Shown in pieces: positions 27,878 to 39,010 of a stretch of 64,000 nt of DNA. A program made the translations under genes and the position numbers. The notes beneath the pieces are model-generated. The model was not told the DNA's origin. It did no database searches and saw only the letters and a list, made by a program, of their open reading frames with translations. The stretch's first letter is position 1, and each line of letters begins with the position of its first letter. The stretch spans positions 62,001 through 126,000 of the forward strand of contig NZ_JMLK01000012.1 in NCBI RefSeq assembly GCF_000686725.1, read 5' to 3'. Origin of the DNA: Clostridium akagii DSM 12554. Its GTDB lineage: Bacteria; Bacillota; Clostridia; Clostridiales; Clostridiaceae.

Positions 27878-28198
27878 TCACCCCCGATTAATTTTTTCTT
27901 CATTCCATAATTCTAAAAGCCTCTTGCTCATGCGTGCTTCTGTAACACAAACAACATTAATTTCGAGTCTCCCTAAGGCACTACCAAGCTCTTCTTTTGA
28001 AAAAGAGTTAATTATAGTTGTATTATACCTATCACAGTATGTATTAAATTTATCTTTTGTATTTGTTGATGCATCCATAGACATTATAATTAGTTTCGCT
28101 TGCCCAAACTTTAGGGCCTCTTCACACTTATTATATCCTTCTTTTAAGTTGCCTGCTTGTTTTGTTAAACCAAGAAACTGCAAAAATTTATTTTTCAT
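27878..28198 (-). CDS. rplGA: L7Ae-family ribosomal protein (YlxQ)
   Basis: A 106-residue L7Ae/L30e-fold RNA-binding protein, the YlxQ member of the nusA-infB operon, thought to bind kink-turn RNA. The sequence [20 protein letters not shown] and the later [18 protein letters not shown] strand-helix match the family. It overlaps ylxR by 11 bp and ends where infB begins. A role in ribosome assembly is inferred from position. Confidence 0.88.
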   Translation of the reverse strand: MKNKFLQFLGLTKQAGNLKEGYNKCEEALKFGQAKLIIMSMDASTNTKDKFNTYCDRYNTTIINSFSKEELGSALGRLEINVVCVTEARMSKRLLELWNEEKINRG

Positions 28199-28457
28199 TT
28201 AAAATTTCATCCTTTAGTTTCTCATAGATTTCATCACTAATAGTTGTTTCTAAGTTTTTTGAAAGTCGCCTTGTTTTTATTGCTTTTTCAAGACAGGCTA
28301 TATCCTTGCAAATATAGGCACCTCTTCCTGGTTTTTTACCAGTAAAATCAATAGAAACTTCGTCTTCTTTATTCTTAACAACACGGATAAGCTCTTTTTT
28401 TATTTTCATTTCCATGCAACCAGTACACATTCTTTGAGGTATTTTTTTAACTACCAT
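28188..28457 (-). CDS. rnpM: RNase P modulator RnpM (YlxR)
   Basis: An 89-residue small basic protein of the YlxR family. It contains RMCTGCMEMKIKKELIRVV and the loop KPGRGAYICKD, the two hallmarks of the fold. B. subtilis YlxR has been reported to bind RNase P RNA and reduce its activity. ATG 28457 follows AGGGGTG. It sits between nusA and ylxQ as usual. Confidence 0.92.
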   Translation of the reverse strand: MVVKKIPQRMCTGCMEMKIKKELIRVVKNKEDEVSIDFTGKKPGRGAYICKDIACLEKAIKTRRLSKNLETTISDEIYEKLKDEILNEK

Positions 28458-28469
28458 AATAAAGCACCC

Positions 28470-29540
28470 CTATTCTTCAATAGATTTTGCTAAGTTTTCA
28501 GTCTGAGCCTTGCTTTTAATGTCTATTCTCCAGCCTGATAGTTTTGCCGCTAGTCGTACATTCTGACCTTCTTTTCCTATTGCAAGTGAAAGTTGGCCTT
28601 CATCAACAATAACTGTGGCACTTTTATTTTTTTCATCTATGGAAACATCTATAACTTTTGCTGGACTTAATGAATTAGCAATATATTCTTCTGGTAGTTT
28701 ACTCCATTTAATTATATCAATTTTTTCATTCTTAAGTTCATTAACTATACTTTGTACTCTAACACCTCTTGGTCCTACGCAAGCACCCATAGGATCAACA
28801 TTCTCATCAGATGAATAAACAGCAATTTTAGTTCTTGAACCTGCTTCTCTGGATATTGATTTTATTTCTACAACACCCTGAAATATTTCTGGCACTTCAA
28901 GTTCAAAAAGTCTTTTAACAAGACCAGGATGAGTTCTTGAAACTAGAACTTGTGCTCCCTTTGTTGTATTTTTAACTTCTACTATATATAACTTTATTTT
29001 TGTGTTATATATATAATCTTCTCCAGGTATTTGCTCATTTGCTCCAAGCACAGCCTCAGTTTTTCCAAGATCAATTAGAACATTGCCTTTATCTTTTCTA
29101 ATTACAGTTCCAGTAACAATATCAAATTCTTTTTCAGAAAATTCATTATATATGATGCTTCTCTCAGCTTCTTTTATTCTTTGAACAACTACTTGTTTTG
29201 CTGATTGAGCTGCAACTCTGCCAAAAGTCTTTGGAGTAACTTCAATGTCTATTAAATCACCAATCTGATATTTAGGATTTATTGCTTTAGCATCCTCTAA
29301 ACCTATCTCATTTAAATTATCGTAAGTTTCCTCCACAATATTTTTTTGAGCATAAACATGAATATCTCCATTTTCTCTGTTCATTGTTACTTTTACATTA
29401 TGAGCATTATCAGCTATTTTAGCATAATTTTTTTTATATGCCGCTACAAGGGCGTCCTCAATAGTTGAAAATAACATTTCTTCACTTATACCTTTTTCTT
29501 TAACGATTTCTTTTAAAGCACCAATAAATTCCTCATTCAT
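28470..29540 (-). CDS. nusA: Transcription termination/antitermination protein NusA
   Basis: A 356-residue elongation factor that binds RNA polymerase and nascent RNA, promoting pausing and intrinsic termination. In order: an N-terminal polymerase-binding domain, an S1 domain (about 135-200), then KH1 with DPMGACVGPRGVRVQSIV and KH2 with LAIGKEGQNVRLAAKLSGW. The C-terminal acidic repeats of enteric NusA are missing, normal for Firmicutes. ATG 29540 follows GGGGG. Second gene after rimP. Confidence 0.97.
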   Translation of the reverse strand: MNEEFIGALKEIVKEKGISEEMLFSTIEDALVAAYKKNYAKIADNAHNVKVTMNRENGDIHVYAQKNIVEETYDNLNEIGLEDAKAINPKYQIGDLIDIEVTPKTFGRVAAQSAKQVVVQRIKEAERSIIYNEFSEKEFDIVTGTVIRKDKGNVLIDLGKTEAVLGANEQIPGEDYIYNTKIKLYIVEVKNTTKGAQVLVSRTHPGLVKRLFELEVPEIFQGVVEIKSISREAGSRTKIAVYSSDENVDPMGACVGPRGVRVQSIVNELKNEKIDIIKWSKLPEEYIANSLSPAKVIDVSIDEKNKSATVIVDEGQLSLAIGKEGQNVRLAAKLSGWRIDIKSKAQTENLAKSIEE

Positions 29541-29551
29541 TTTTTAACCCC

Positions 29552-30013
29552 CTATACATTCCCTTCTAAAATTATTCTATCAATAACATTTCTAGGAATA
29601 GATACTTCTTTATTTTTATAATCAATATGAATATTTTCTAGCGTAAAACTCAAAAGTTTGCCAGTGTATTTTTTCTTTCCATTATACAATTCATTTAGTT
29701 CTAGGCTAACTTTAGCATCAATGCTTTTAGTTAAATGCTCTTCTGTAAAAAGCTGTCTATAAACGCCTGGAGAAGAAACCTCCAAATAATATCCAACATC
29801 AATTGGATCAACTTTATCTAAAGTTTCACTAATCTTTTTACTTACAAGTGCACAATCATCAAGTCCTATTCCTTTTTCATTATCTATATAAATTCTAAGA
29901 TAATCTTCATCGTCTTCATGAGTAAATTCTAAATAGTAAAATTGATAATTTAATTCTAATACTATAGGTTTTAACAGTTCTATTAACTCTTTAGTCAAAG
30001 CTGTCTCATCCAT
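29552..30013 (-). CDS. rimP: Ribosome maturation factor RimP
   Basis: A 153-residue factor for 30S assembly. The N-terminal alpha/beta domain has YLRIYIDNEKGIGLDDCALVS and LDKVDPIDVGYYLEVSSPGV, and an SH3-like C-terminal domain follows. Both segments are signatures of the family. It is the first gene of the long rimP-nusA-rnpM-rplGA-infB operon and is preceded by two leader hairpins. Confidence 0.95.
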   Translation of the reverse strand: MDETALTKELIELLKPIVLELNYQFYYLEFTHEDDEDYLRIYIDNEKGIGLDDCALVSKKISETLDKVDPIDVGYYLEVSSPGVYRQLFTEEHLTKSIDAKVSLELNELYNGKKKYTGKLLSFTLENIHIDYKNKEVSIPRNVIDRIILEGNV

Positions 30014-30075
30014 TTTAAATCCCTCCTTACTAAATAGTTTTTACAATTTTTATTAATATATTTACTCCAACATAA

Positions 30076-30132
30076 AAACGCAACTATAGTTGCGTTTAAC
30101 AAACAGAAAGAGCGGGCTTTAACCCACTCTTT
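30076..30132 (-). promoter_or_regulatory. Two hairpins between polC and rimP
   Basis: In minus-strand order the first hairpin (30107-30116 with 30123-30132) reads AAAGAGTGGG-ttaaag-CCCGCTCTTT with one G-U pair. The second (30076-30084 with 30089-30097) reads AAACGCAAC-tata-GTTGCGTTT and is followed by TTATG. One probably ends polC. The GAGTGGG hairpin resembles the leader stem seen before rimP in several Firmicutes (from memory), which would regulate the nusA operon. Confidence 0.6.
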
Positions 30133-30208
30133 TGCAAAATTTACCGGTAAAATGATATCTAATCTCATTTTAACACAACAAATTAGTTATTTCAAGGAAA
30201 AGTTCATA

Positions 30209-33200
30209 TTACATGGTGAATAGTGATAATTGATTACTATCAGGAAGACCATGTAAACAGCCATGCTCTGCTAAAGTTATAACTGCGCTTTTAGATACCT
30301 TTGCTCTAAGTCTTAAATCTTCTTTTGAAATAAATTCGCCTAGTTTTCTTGCCTCAACTATACCTTTAGCGGCATTTTCTCCAACTCCTGTTAGTGAACT
30401 GATTGGTAGTCTAATTGAATCACCTTCAATTAAAAATTTAGTAGCACTAGATTTATATAGGTCAACCTTTAAAAATTTAATACCTCTTTTGTTCATTTCG
30501 TAAGATATCTCCAAAATAGTTAGTAGCCCTTTATCTTTTTGTGCTAAATTATTACCAAGTTCATATAGCTCTTTCATCTTTCTTTTTATAGCATCTTCAC
30601 CTTGAATTATAAGATTGGCATCAAAATCGTCTGCTCTTACAGTAAAGTATGTAGTATAATATGCCCTTGGATAATATACTTTAAAATAAGCTATTCTAAC
30701 TGCCATCATTACGTAAGCAACAGCGTGCCCTTTAGGAAACATATATTTTATCTTCTTACAGGAATCCACATACCAATCAGGGACATTTTTTTCTCTCATT
30801 GCTGCTTCATGTTCTTCTGATAAGCCCTTACCTTTTCTTACCTTTTCCATAATGGAGAAGGCTGTTTTAGGTTCTAAATCCATATGCATAAGATAAATCA
30901 TTATATCGTCTCTTGTTGCTATACAATCTTTCAGTGTAGTATAACCTTCCTTAATATAGTACTGAGCATTATTTATCCAAACATCCGTTCCATGTGATAA
31001 TCCTGATATTCTAACCAAATCTGCAAAGCTTTTAGGCTTGGTGTCAAGAAGCATTTGCCTTACAAATTTTGTTCCGAATTCTGGTAGCCCATAGGTTCCA
31101 ACTTCACAATCTAATTCTTCCTTTGTTACCCCAAGTGCCTCAGGAGAATTAAATAAACTCATTACTTTTTCATCACCTAGTGGAATGCTTTTAGGATCAA
31201 CACCAGTTAAATCTTGAAGCATTCTAAGCACTGTAGGATCATCATGTCCTAGAATATCTAGTTTCAGCAATCTACCACTTATAGAATGATAATCAAAATG
31301 TGTAGTTATAACATCAGATGTACTATCATCAGCGGGATGTTGTATAGGCGTAAAATTATATATTTCATTATCACTTGGTACTACCATAACTCCTCCTGGA
31401 TGTTGACCTGAAGTCTTTTTTATTCCTGTGCATCCAAGGGTGAGTCTCTCTATTTCGGCCTGTGGTACAGTTATATTACGCTCTGCTAAATATTTTTTTA
31501 CATAGCCGTAAGCAGTTTTTTCAGCCACAGTTCCTATGGTACCTGCTTTAAAAACATGCCCTTTACCAAATAAAACCTCAGTATATTTATGAACAACTGA
31601 TTGATATTCTCCAGAAAAGTTAAGATCTATATCCGGTTCTTTATCACCATTAAATCCAAGAAAAGTTTCAAATGGTATATCGTGACCATCTTTTATATAT
31701 TTTGAATCACAAACAGGACAATTTTTATCTGGTAAATCCGCTCCTGAACTTATTGATCCATCCGTAAAAAATTCACTATGTTTACATTTTGGGCATACAT
31801 AATGAGGAGGTAAACCATTTACTTCCGTTATACTTGACATTGTGGCAACAAAAGATGAACCAACAGATCCTCTTGATCCTACCAAATATCCATCCTTAGC
31901 AGATTTAGCAACAAGTTTTTGAGCTATAAGGTATAATACAGCATAACCATTATTTATTATAGAACTAAGTTCTTTATCAAGTCTTTTTTGTACTACATCT
32001 GGAAGAACTTCTCCATATATAGAGTGTACCTTTTTTAATGTCATATCTCTAATGTCTTCCTCAGCACCAGGTATTTTGGGTGGGAAGGTTTCATCCGGTA
32101 TTGGTTTTACATTTTCTATCATGTCAGCAATTTTTTGCGAGTTTGTAATAACAACCTCTTTAGCTTTTGTAGTACCTAAATATGAAAACTCATGAAGCAT
32201 TTCTTCCGTGGTTTTTAAATATAAAGGAGGTTGATTATCTGCATCATCAAATCCTCTCCCTGACATAAGTATTTTCCTAAACGTCTCATCTGATGGATCT
32301 AAAAAATGTACATCCCCAGTTGCTACAACTGGCTTATCATATCTTTCTCCCAGCTCACATATTCGTTTATTTAAATCTTTTATTTCCGTATTATCTTTTA
32401 CAATACCATTTCTAATCATAAAATTATTATTATCCAAAGGTTGTATCTCTAAATAATCATAAAATTTTATCATTTCTTTTAATTCTTCATCAGTTTTTCC
32501 ATTTAATAAGGCCCTAAAAAGTTCACCAGCTTCACAGGCAGAACCTATGATTAATCCCTCTTTATGACTATTTATTAGGCTCCTTGGCATCCTTGGCCTT
32601 CTGTAAAAATAATCTAGGTTAGCTCTAGAAATTAATTTATACAGATTTTTAAGACCAACCATGTTTTTTACTAGAATAATTAGATGATAAGTTGGAAGTT
32701 TTTTAATATCCTGTTTTTTTAAAAATTCAGAATTTATATCCTGTAATTTAAAAAGATTGCTCTCCTCCAATTTATTAAAACACCATAACATAATTTCCGA
32801 GGCTGCTTTGGCATCATCTACTGCTCTATGATGATTTTCCAGTGAGATATCAAGATGTTTACATATGGTATTTAATTTGTATCTTTTTAGTTCTGGAATT
32901 AAAAATTTTGAAAGTAGTACCGTATCCATAACTGAATTTTCGCATTGTAGATTCATGTCTCTACAATTCTTTTTTATAAATGACACATCAAAGTTTGCAT
33001 TGTGAGCAACTAAAATATCATCACCGATAAACTTCATGAATTCTGGTAAAACTTTTTCTATACTTGGTGCCTCTATTACTGTTTCATTGTTAATACTTGT
33101 AAGTTCAACTATTTTATCTGGGATTCTAATACCTGGATTTACAAATGTTGAGAAGGAATCAATTACTTTTCCCTCCTTTATTTTAACAGCACCAATTTCA

Positions 33201-34537
33201 ATTATTTTATCATTTTTGCTTGAAAGTCCAGTAGTTTCTAAATCAAATACAACAAATGTATCACTAATTGTTTTTTCTTTAGCATCTATTATAATAGGTT
33301 CTCCATCATTGACTAAATAGGTCTCCACGCCATACAAAATTTTTATATTATTGCTTTTACCAGCCTGCATTGCCTCTGGATAAGCCTGAACTACGCCGTG
33401 ATCAGTTACAGCTATGGCCTTATGTCCCCAGTCAGCAGCACGCTTAACAAGTTTTGAAACTGATGTCATACCATCCATTGCACTCATAGTAGTATGCAGA
33501 TGAAGTTCCACTCTTTTGTCAATAGATGTATCCATTCGTTCTATTTTATTACACTTTACTATATCTCTACCCATAATCACTACATCTTTAGCAAATGTAT
33601 CATAGGTTGCTTCTCCTCTAACCTTGCAATAAAGTCCTTCTTTCACCTCTTCTAAAAGTTTTTCAGTATCTTTAGGTCTTGGAAAACATTTTACAGTTAT
33701 TGAACTAGTATAGTCAGTTATAAAAATTGTTACTATTTTTCGTCCAGATTTAGTTTCAATAATGTTCACTTTAAATATATCACCAAGAATTGTTATTACA
33801 CCTGATGCTTCATCTATTGTACTTATTGGCACAGTCTCATTATTTATTGATTTACCATAAATAACAGAACTATTCTTTTGTTTTGGCTCATAATAAGTAT
33901 TTTTATCAAATTTTTTTCTTTCCCCACCTGATTGACTAACAGATTGCTTTTCAGTACTAGTATGGTTTAAGTTATCAGAAATAATTCCTTTAATTATAGA
34001 ATTTTCTACACTTTCTCTTTCTTTAAAGTAATCTTCTGATTCTATTTTTTCATCATATTCCATTTTAATATGAGATTTTACTGAAAACATGTCTTCTATG
34101 GTATGCTGTAATATCTTTTCTAATCCTTTATTTTTTAACAAACAAGTTATGAATTTATTGCCATTAATTATTCTTATATTATTTCCTTCACATAAAATGT
34201 TTGATTTTGACAGACAACCTTTGGCAATAGGTATAGCAGCAGAAACACTTCCTACTACATCTATCCAATGTTTGTTGCATATATCCTCAACAGTTATATT
34301 AGAAACATCCTTATAATAAACTAATTCCACTTTGGCCAGAAAATTAAATTTTTTTCCTACAGTAACTTTTAAATTGTTCAAACATTCTTTATCCAATTCA
34401 TTTGTAGATTTTATAAAAACTTTAAGTATATTGCTTTTTTTAAGAAATTGAACTCTCAAAACTCTTATGTTTTCATCCATTAAAATGTCATTGGAATTAA
34501 TATCATTATTAATTAATTGGACTAAGTTTGTACTCAA
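30209..34537 (-). CDS. polC: DNA polymerase III alpha subunit, Gram-positive PolC
   Basis: A 1442-residue replicative polymerase with its own proofreading exonuclease. In order: N-terminal and OB domains, the PHP domain starting at [11 protein letters not shown] (about 345), an inserted DEDD exonuclease starting [13 protein letters not shown] (about 430), the polymerase palm/fingers ([14 protein letters not shown] near 885, EPDIDLNF near 970), and a Cys4 zinc site (CPKC near 919, CPVC near 945). Full family length. The start is TTG 34537 with GGAGG 9 nt before. It lies after ispG, a common clostridial order. Confidence 0.97.
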   Translation of the reverse strand: MSTNLVQLINNDINSNDILMDENIRVLRVQFLKKSNILKVFIKSTNELDKECLNNLKVTVGKKFNFLAKVELVYYKDVSNITVEDICNKHWIDVVGSVSAAIPIAKGCLSKSNILCEGNNIRIINGNKFITCLLKNKGLEKILQHTIEDMFSVKSHIKMEYDEKIESEDYFKERESVENSIIKGIISDNLNHTSTEKQSVSQSGGERKKFDKNTYYEPKQKNSSVIYGKSINNETVPISTIDEASGVITILGDIFKVNIIETKSGRKIVTIFITDYTSSITVKCFPRPKDTEKLLEEVKEGLYCKVRGEATYDTFAKDVVIMGRDIVKCNKIERMDTSIDKRVELHLHTTMSAMDGMTSVSKLVKRAADWGHKAIAVTDHGVVQAYPEAMQAGKSNNIKILYGVETYLVNDGEPIIIDAKEKTISDTFVVFDLETTGLSSKNDKIIEIGAVKIKEGKVIDSFSTFVNPGIRIPDKIVELTSINNETVIEAPSIEKVLPEFMKFIGDDILVAHNANFDVSFIKKNCRDMNLQCENSVMDTVLLSKFLIPELKRYKLNTICKHLDISLENHHRAVDDAKAASEIMLWCFNKLEESNLFKLQDINSEFLKKQDIKKLPTYHLIILVKNMVGLKNLYKLISRANLDYFYRRPRMPRSLINSHKEGLIIGSACEAGELFRALLNGKTDEELKEMIKFYDYLEIQPLDNNNFMIRNGIVKDNTEIKDLNKRICELGERYDKPVVATGDVHFLDPSDETFRKILMSGRGFDDADNQPPLYLKTTEEMLHEFSYLGTTKAKEVVITNSQKIADMIENVKPIPDETFPPKIPGAEEDIRDMTLKKVHSIYGEVLPDVVQKRLDKELSSIINNGYAVLYLIAQKLVAKSAKDGYLVGSRGSVGSSFVATMSSITEVNGLPPHYVCPKCKHSEFFTDGSISSGADLPDKNCPVCDSKYIKDGHDIPFETFLGFNGDKEPDIDLNFSGEYQSVVHKYTEVLFGKGHVFKAGTIGTVAEKTAYGYVKKYLAERNITVPQAEIERLTLGCTGIKKTSGQHPGGVMVVPSDNEIYNFTPIQHPADDSTSDVITTHFDYHSISGRLLKLDILGHDDPTVLRMLQDLTGVDPKSIPLGDEKVMSLFNSPEALGVTKEELDCEVGTYGLPEFGTKFVRQMLLDTKPKSFADLVRISGLSHGTDVWINNAQYYIKEGYTTLKDCIATRDDIMIYLMHMDLEPKTAFSIMEKVRKGKGLSEEHEAAMREKNVPDWYVDSCKKIKYMFPKGHAVAYVMMAVRIAYFKVYYPRAYYTTYFTVRADDFDANLIIQGEDAIKRKMKELYELGNNLAQKDKGLLTILEISYEMNKRGIKFLKVDLYKSSATKFLIEGDSIRLPISSLTGVGENAAKGIVEARKLGEFISKEDLRLRAKVSKSAVITLAEHGCLHGLPDSNQLSLFTM

Positions 34538-34555
34538 ATTAATATGCCTCCAATG

Positions 34556-35611
34556 CTATGCCTCTATATTGTTTATTTCATTTATAAGTGCCTCAACTAA
34601 ATCCTCTTCTTTAACCTTTTTTACTATTTCGCCCTTTTTAAAAATAAGTCCTTCACCTTTTCCACCTGCAATTCCTATATCTGCTTCCCTTGCTTCACCA
34701 GGTCCATTAACAACGCAGCCCATAATAGCTACTTTGATATTTTTTTTACAGCCAATTAGCCTTGATTCAACTTCTTTTGCAATATTAATAAGGTCAATTT
34801 GGGTTCTTCCACAAGTTGGACATGAAATAAATTGTATTCCCTCTGACAAAAGACCCACAGATTTTAATATTTCTTTTCCAACTTTAATTTCATCTACTGG
34901 ATCTCCTGTAAGTGAAACCCTAATAGTATCACCTATACCTTCACATAGAAGCGTACCAATACCAACGCTAGATTTTATTGTTCCTCTCCAAACTGTTCCA
35001 GCCTCTGTTACACCTACATGTAAAGGATAGCTTACAAGTTTTGATATTTTTCTATAACTTTCAATCATCATAATTACATCAGATGATTTTATTGATATTA
35101 CAATATCGTGAAAATCCACTGATTCCAATAATTTAACATGCTCCATAGCACTTTCCACTAGTGCATCTGAACATACTTTGCCATATTTTTTCAAAATTTC
35201 TTTTTCAAGTGATCCTGAATTAACACCTATTCTTATGGGAATACCATTTTCTTTAGCGGCACTAGCTACTATTTTAACCTTTTCATAACTTCCAATATTA
35301 CCAGGATTAATTCTAAGGGCCGAAACACCATTTTTTATGGAACTTAATGCTAACTTATAATCAAAATGTATATCTGCAACTAGCGGTATATGTATCTGTT
35401 TAACAATTTCCTTTATAGCCATTGATGCAGCTTCATCTATAACAGCACAGCGCACAATATCGCATCCTGATTTCTCCAAATTTAAAATTTGATTTACAGT
35501 AGCATTTATATCCCGCGTATCGGTATTGGTCATTGATTGAACTGCTATTTTATTGTTACCGCCTATATATATATTTCCAACTTTTATACTTTTAGTTTTT
35601 ACTCTCTCCAC
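34556..35611 (-). CDS. ispG: 4-hydroxy-3-methylbut-2-enyl-diphosphate synthase (flavodoxin/ferredoxin)
   Basis: A 351-residue [4Fe-4S] enzyme, the penultimate step of the MEP isoprenoid pathway. It has a TIM-barrel N-terminus (VQSMTNTDTRD) and a C-terminal cluster domain with SCPTCGRTQIDL and IMGCVVNGPGEAREAD giving the cysteine ligands. I infer the start at GTG 35611, 7 nt after AGGGG. The ATG at 35620 abuts the ribosome site directly. It clusters with dxr and rseP; uppS further upstream uses the isoprenoids made. Confidence 0.94.
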   Translation of the reverse strand: MERVKTKSIKVGNIYIGGNNKIAVQSMTNTDTRDINATVNQILNLEKSGCDIVRCAVIDEAASMAIKEIVKQIHIPLVADIHFDYKLALSSIKNGVSALRINPGNIGSYEKVKIVASAAKENGIPIRIGVNSGSLEKEILKKYGKVCSDALVESAMEHVKLLESVDFHDIVISIKSSDVIMMIESYRKISKLVSYPLHVGVTEAGTVWRGTIKSSVGIGTLLCEGIGDTIRVSLTGDPVDEIKVGKEILKSVGLLSEGIQFISCPTCGRTQIDLINIAKEVESRLIGCKKNIKVAIMGCVVNGPGEAREADIGIAGGKGEGLIFKKGEIVKKVKEEDLVEALINEINNIEA

Positions 35612-35623
35612 ACTTAACATCCC

Positions 35624-36634
35624 CTAAAAATTAACAGGATATACTATATCTTTAAAGATTACTAACACCATAACCACCATTAGTACAGTAAATCCAATTG
35701 TATTTATTACTCCAATCTTGTTCTCATTTGCTTTCTTCCCTGACACTATTTCATACAAACACACAAGGACATAGCTACCATCAAGAGCTGGAAAAGGCAC
35801 AAGATTCAATATACCAATTTGAGAACTTAAAAATGCCACTATGGATAAATAAGGTATTATTCCAGCTATAGCTGCTTTTCTCGTTATTTTTATTATTGTA
35901 ACAGGACCTCCCACATCATTCATAGATGCTTGATGTGTGAATAATAACTTAAACCCAAGAAAGGCCTCCCGTACCATAGATATAGTTTCTTTAAATCCAT
36001 AGTTTATGGATTGTAGTATATTAGGTTTTGCAACTACTTGACCTCCTATACCAACCATATATCTTCCAGTAGTTTTTTCTTTCATTGGCATCATATTATA
36101 ACTTTTAACAACACCATTTTCTTTTACTTCAAGATTAATTTTATTATTTTTAGCAAGACCAATAAACACAGCAAAATCGTCCCAGGTCAAAATCCTAGAA
36201 CCATTAACCTTATATATGGTAGCTCCCTTTTGAATTCCAGCACTTTCTGCTGGACTGTTTGGCACCAATGAATTTACTACCGGAAGCTCAAATCCAGCAA
36301 TTGCTCCGATTGAAATATATATCATAACAGCTAACAAAATATTCATAAGTGGCCCTGCTATTACTATACTTAGTCTTCTAAGTGGAGATTTATTGTTAAA
36401 AGCTCTTGGATCCTCACTTTTATCCTCATCACCTAACATTTTAACATATCCACCGATTGGAAGTATCCTTATAGAATACTGAGTTTCTTTACCACTAATA
36501 GAAGCTAGTTTCGGACCCATTCCTATGGAAAATTCCTCAACTTTTACATCATTGAGCTTTGCTAACACAAAGTGGCCTAGTTCATGTATTATAATTAAAA
36601 CACCAAAAGCAATTATTGCAGCTAAAATATACAA
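35624..36634 (-). CDS. rseP: Site-2 intramembrane zinc metalloprotease RseP
   Basis: A 336-residue S2P-type protease that cuts membrane-embedded anti-sigma factors and signal-peptide remnants. HELGH (about residues 17-21, in IIHELGHFVLAK) binds zinc, and NLVPFPALDG near the C-terminus gives the third ligand Asp. A single PDZ domain (about 110-190) lies between, and there are four membrane helices. TTG 36634 is the start, with GGAGG upstream. The dxr-rseP-ispG order is classic. Confidence 0.94.
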   Translation of the reverse strand: MYILAAIIAFGVLIIIHELGHFVLAKLNDVKVEEFSIGMGPKLASISGKETQYSIRILPIGGYVKMLGDEDKSEDPRAFNNKSPLRRLSIVIAGPLMNILLAVMIYISIGAIAGFELPVVNSLVPNSPAESAGIQKGATIYKVNGSRILTWDDFAVFIGLAKNNKINLEVKENGVVKSYNMMPMKEKTTGRYMVGIGGQVVAKPNILQSINYGFKETISMVREAFLGFKLLFTHQASMNDVGGPVTIIKITRKAAIAGIIPYLSIVAFLSSQIGILNLVPFPALDGSYVLVCLYEIVSGKKANENKIGVINTIGFTVLMVVMVLVIFKDIVYPVNF

Positions 36635-36646
36635 AAAACAAACCTC

Positions 36647-37804
36647 CTATAAATCATATTTATTTTCAACATAATTTCTTACATTTTTGTCCCAGTCAAG
36701 AATCATATCTGCGTCTACATTTTTTTCATATTGAAATTTATTAAGAGAATCCTTAATTATATCTTCAATCTGCAAAAAAGTAATTTTATTTTCCAAAAAT
36801 AATTCTACAGCAACCTCATTTGATGCATTTAAAATTGTTGGAACATTACCTCCAATTTTCCCTGCTTCATATGCCAATTTAAGGCAACCAAAAGTATCCA
36901 TGTCTGGTTTTTCAAAGGTGAGTTTTCCTAGGGAATAAAAATCTAAGGTTTCAACAATTCTTTTTCCTCTTAGGGGAAAATTAAAAGCATATTGTATTGG
37001 TAATCTCATATCTGTAGTTGCCATTTGAGAAATAATGCTCCCATCACAGTATTCAACCATTGAGTGTATTATACTTTCTGGGTGAACAATCACTTGGATA
37101 TTTTCATAGGGTATATTAAATAATGAATTAGCTTCTATAACCTCAAGTCCCTTATTCATTAAAGTAGCAGAATCTATAGAGTTTTTTTTACCCATATTCC
37201 ACTTAGGATGATTCAATGCATTTTCTGGGCTTACCCCTAAAATTTCATCCCTTGATTTACCTCTAAAAGGTCCACCTGATGCAGTAAGTAATATTTTTGA
37301 TACTTCATTGTTTTTATTTCCTTGAAGACATTGAAATATTGCACTATGCTCTGAATCCACAGGAAGTATTTTTACTCCGGCCTTTGCTGCTTCCCTCATA
37401 ACTATTTCACCACCGACTACAAGGGTTTCCTTATTTGCAAGAGCAATGTCCTTTTTAGCTCTAATTGCATTGATTGTTGGTATAAGACCTATCATACCCA
37501 CTACTGAAGTAAGAACAATGTCAGCTTCGGTAGCTGTAGCCACTTCATTTAATCCTTCCATTCCAAATATAACTTCTATATCTTTTTTATTTTCTTTGCA
37601 ATAATCTTTTACTTTTTCATACCCATGTTTGTCAGTGATGCCGATTATCCTTGGATTAAATTCATTTATTATATCTATGATTTTTAAATAATTTTTATTT
37701 GCACTAGCTGCAACTAATTTGAAATTTTTTTTATCATTTCTCAAAATATCTAAAGCTTGCGTACCTATGGAACCTGTAGCTCCTAAAATAGAAATATTTT
37801 TCAT
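36647..37804 (-). CDS. dxr: 1-deoxy-D-xylulose-5-phosphate reductoisomerase
   Basis: A 385-residue NADPH-dependent enzyme, the first committed step of the MEP pathway. The N-terminal Rossmann motif is ILGATGSIGTQAL. Catalytic-domain motifs LPVDSEHSAIFQCL, GGPFRG and HPKWNMGKKNSIDSATLMNKG bind metal and substrate. ATG 37804 follows AGGAGC by 7 nt; the longer reading to 37846 adds 14 residues without support. It is followed closely by rseP. Confidence 0.96.
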   Translation of the reverse strand: MKNISILGATGSIGTQALDILRNDKKNFKLVAASANKNYLKIIDIINEFNPRIIGITDKHGYEKVKDYCKENKKDIEVIFGMEGLNEVATATEADIVLTSVVGMIGLIPTINAIRAKKDIALANKETLVVGGEIVMREAAKAGVKILPVDSEHSAIFQCLQGNKNNEVSKILLTASGGPFRGKSRDEILGVSPENALNHPKWNMGKKNSIDSATLMNKGLEVIEANSLFNIPYENIQVIVHPESIIHSMVEYCDGSIISQMATTDMRLPIQYAFNFPLRGKRIVETLDFYSLGKLTFEKPDMDTFGCLKLAYEAGKIGGNVPTILNASNEVAVELFLENKITFLQIEDIIKDSLNKFQYEKNVDADMILDWDKNVRNYVENKYDL

Positions 37805-37820
37805 TATTATCGCTCCTAAC

Positions 37821-38780
37821 TTATGATGTGACAATTTCCTTAGCAATAAGAAGGTATATTGGGCCTACAATTAATCCAATCATTCCAAAGACTTTACTAC
37901 CTATATATATAGATATAAGAAACAGCAATGGATGAATTTGCAAATTCATGCTCATATATTTAGTTTCCATTATCTGTCTGTTAAATTGAAGCAAAATATA
38001 CAAAAATATTAGACCCATTGCTATTATATATTTTTTTATGTAAATCTGATAAATTACTAGTGGCAAAAATATTAATAGTGTTCCAACATAGGGCAATATG
38101 TCTAATATGCCACATAATACCCCCCAAAACACAGCGCTATCCACTTCAAGAATAACAAATCCACAAATTGTTTCTGCCGTTGTAATTATCACTAATAAAA
38201 ATTCAATAACTACTATATTTTTTACTTCTATAGCCTTCTTTTTTATCAATGTTACCTTGTTATCAGATATATAGCTTTTGATATATTTTACTATATCACA
38301 ATAATCAACTAAAATAAAGTATGTAGATATATTGCCCACAAAATAGGATATAATGAAATCAGTGGTAATAAAAGCTCCTTTTTGCATAATTCTAAAATTC
38401 AAGGATTCAATAATATAAGCTTTAACCTTCAGTGCAATATCATCTATTTTTAAGTATTGAACTATAGGCAAATGCTTGTCTATTTCTCCTATAGTAACGT
38501 TATTACAAAAATCTGAAATGAAATATTTGATCTTAATTATCAAAATACTACCACTACAAACAATTGTGAAAAACATAATTACATTTACGGTTATGATGGT
38601 TATTATTGCATTTACCTTATTATTAAATATATTATATTTCATCAATACTTTATATATAGGCGCTGATAGTAGAAGTAATATTATTATAGAAAAAAATGGA
38701 TTAAAATATTCTTTTATAATTAGGTCTAAAATTATAAAAAAGATTAATAGTAAAATACATTTTGCCGATTTTTTGTACAA
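37821..38780 (-). CDS. AI-2E family membrane protein
   Basis: A 319-residue polytopic membrane protein of the AI-2E (PerM/YtvI-like) family, with 7-8 hydrophobic helices. The conserved C-terminal part has DILPYVGTLLIFLPLVIY and LIVGPIYLLIAKEIV. Members are linked to signalling-molecule export or Na+/H+ antiport, and the substrate here is unknown. I choose TTG 38780, 7 nt after GGGAGG; the ATG at 38795 contains that site within its first codons. It is less conserved than its neighbours and is inserted between cdsA and dxr. Confidence 0.8.
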   Translation of the reverse strand: MYKKSAKCILLLIFFIILDLIIKEYFNPFFSIIILLLLSAPIYKVLMKYNIFNNKVNAIITIITVNVIMFFTIVCSGSILIIKIKYFISDFCNNVTIGEIDKHLPIVQYLKIDDIALKVKAYIIESLNFRIMQKGAFITTDFIISYFVGNISTYFILVDYCDIVKYIKSYISDNKVTLIKKKAIEVKNIVVIEFLLVIITTAETICGFVILEVDSAVFWGVLCGILDILPYVGTLLIFLPLVIYQIYIKKYIIAMGLIFLYILLQFNRQIMETKYMSMNLQIHPLLFLISIYIGSKVFGMIGLIVGPIYLLIAKEIVTS

Positions 38781-38918
38781 TATATTTCCTCCCATAATTA
38801 TGCTTACAGGGTATTATATTCAAAATAAATCATCAATAGCAGTAATACTTACGGAAAAGTACAAAAGTTTATGTTAAAAATCAGGGCATATTTTGTATCA
38901 AATCCCTAAATCACTAAA

Positions 38919-38966
38919 ATAGGAATGTACATAGATTTGTTTACACAACCCTACTTACATTCCTAT
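38919..38966 (-). terminator. Possible terminator after cdsA
   Basis: An 11-bp stem (ATAGGAATGTA at 38919-38929 with 38956-38966) encloses a 26-nt loop and is followed on the minus strand by TTTAG. The long loop and short T-run make it a weak call. The rest of 38781-39010 shows nothing further. Confidence 0.4.
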
Positions 38967-39010
38967 ATATTTTCAGTATCTATTAAAGATTTCAACTTGT
39001 GACTTTCCTG

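Noticed and set aside
34467-35030. Long plus-strand frame opposite ispG/polC junction
   Set aside because: Antisense shadow of two firm genes, without a ribosome site.
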